Notes under the pieces: model-generated
Database searches by the model: none
Told to the model about the DNA's origin: nothing
The model's input: only the letters and a program-made list of their open reading frames with translations
From: JAXJSP01 sp036310005
GTDB taxonomy: Bacteria > Bacillota > Clostridia > Oscillospirales > Acutalibacteraceae
Assembly (NCBI GenBank): GCA_036310005.1
Contig: JAXJSP010000003.1
Location: forward strand, 1-23,113
Length of the DNA stretch: 23,113 nt
Direction of reading: 5' to 3'
Position numbers and translations under genes: made by a program
Shown here: piece by piece, positions 22,899 through 23,113 of the stretch
Layout: each line of letters opens with the position of its first letter
Numbering within the stretch: position 1 is the stretch's first letter

Positions 22899-23085
22899 AA
22901 TCCGAAGGATTTGTATGTAATCTCGCATCAGCGAGTATGTAATTCGTTTGCTTTGCAAACGGAATGTCATCAAGTTGCAAGACTTGTATGTTCCTTTTTT
23001 CGGATTGATTACATACATTTCTTCGAAATGATTACATACCGCAATAAGTTGCGGATTACTTTCAATGCTTTGCATTGATTTGTTT
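22899..23085. repeat. array of small hairpins separated by a constant linker that inverts halfway
   Basis: Seven short hairpins with unrelated stems follow each other: AATCC/GGATT (22899-22911), CTCGC/GCGAG (22922-22935), TTCGTTTGC with GCAAACGGA (22943-22963), CAAGT/ACTTG (22971-22986), CATTTC/GAAATG (23016-23030), CCGCAA/TTGCGG (23039-23054) and CAATGC/GCATTG (23063-23077). The linkers are TATGTAAT, TATGTAAT, ATGTCAT and TATGTTCC in the first half, and GATTACATAC, ATTACATAC and ATTACTTT in the second. TTCGGATT (22999-23006) at the turn complements AATCCGAA at the start. No gene is seen from 22873 to the window end. Confidence 0.85.
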
Positions 23086-23113
23086 CCGCTTTTATGCTAT
23101 GCTTGTGCTACAA

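Noticed and set aside
22893..23075. Minus-strand open frame of 60 residues over the mini-hairpin array
   Set aside because: It runs through the hairpins, has no ribosome site and no protein-like pattern.

Overview
The window looks like the chromosome of an anaerobic, spore-forming, low-GC Firmicute (class Clostridia, probably a gut Oscillospiraceae/Ruminococcaceae-type organism). The reasons are strongly AT-rich coding sequence with AGGAGG-type ribosome binding sites, a GerA-family germination gene, a sporulation-type D,D-carboxypeptidase, and clostridial mobile-element families (TnpV, DUF6809, large serine recombinase). This placement is inference from gene content, not from a database search.

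Left part (1-12.5 kb, ordinary chromosome). A gerA-like germinant receptor gene and a short membrane partner (158-2331) are followed by the serine-biosynthesis pair serC-serA (2454-4714, strong sigma-A promoter). On the minus strand lies a MarR regulator with a heterodimeric multidrug-type ABC exporter (8990 down to 4824). Two identical 14-bp palindromic operators flank marR: one covers the start site of its own promoter, the other sits between a post-marR terminator and the exporter genes. Next come a secreted D-Ala-D-Ala carboxypeptidase (minus) and, divergently, a MacA-like adaptor plus a MacB/FtsX-type permease without an ATPase gene.

Right part (12.7-23.1 kb, genomic island). A tRNA-Pro(CGG) gene with its terminator is followed immediately by DUF6809 and TnpV genes. 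Then comes a four-gene minus-strand operon (20580 down to 13635): a small unknown protein, a 1003-residue membrane protein combining a TM2 domain with TerB-N and TerB-C-like regions, a BrxD-like (DUF2791) P-loop ATPase and an Lhr-type helicase resembling BrxHI. BrxD and BrxHI are accessory proteins of type 2 BREX, but no methylase, PglZ, PglW or PglY is present here. I read this as a compact candidate DNA-processing/anti-phage system and the main item of interest. Upstream of it are a small XRE-type regulator and a divergent large serine recombinase (21379-22872). A 13-of-15-base copy of the tRNA 3' end lies in the last codons of the recombinase gene, so 12762-12776 and 22839-22853 may be island boundaries.

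The intergenic DNA of the island is unusual. The leaders of the defence-like operon and of the recombinase share repeats in inverted orientation (conserved core GATGCTTGCGAAGAC, up to 26 bp perfect) and a shared TTAGGG...CCCTAA hairpin before the ribosome binding site. In the four left-hand units the conserved core sits in the loop of hairpins whose stems differ but remain self-complementary. Downstream of the recombinase, seven small hairpins with different stems are separated by a constant TATGTAAT linker, which switches to its complement ATTACATA halfway.
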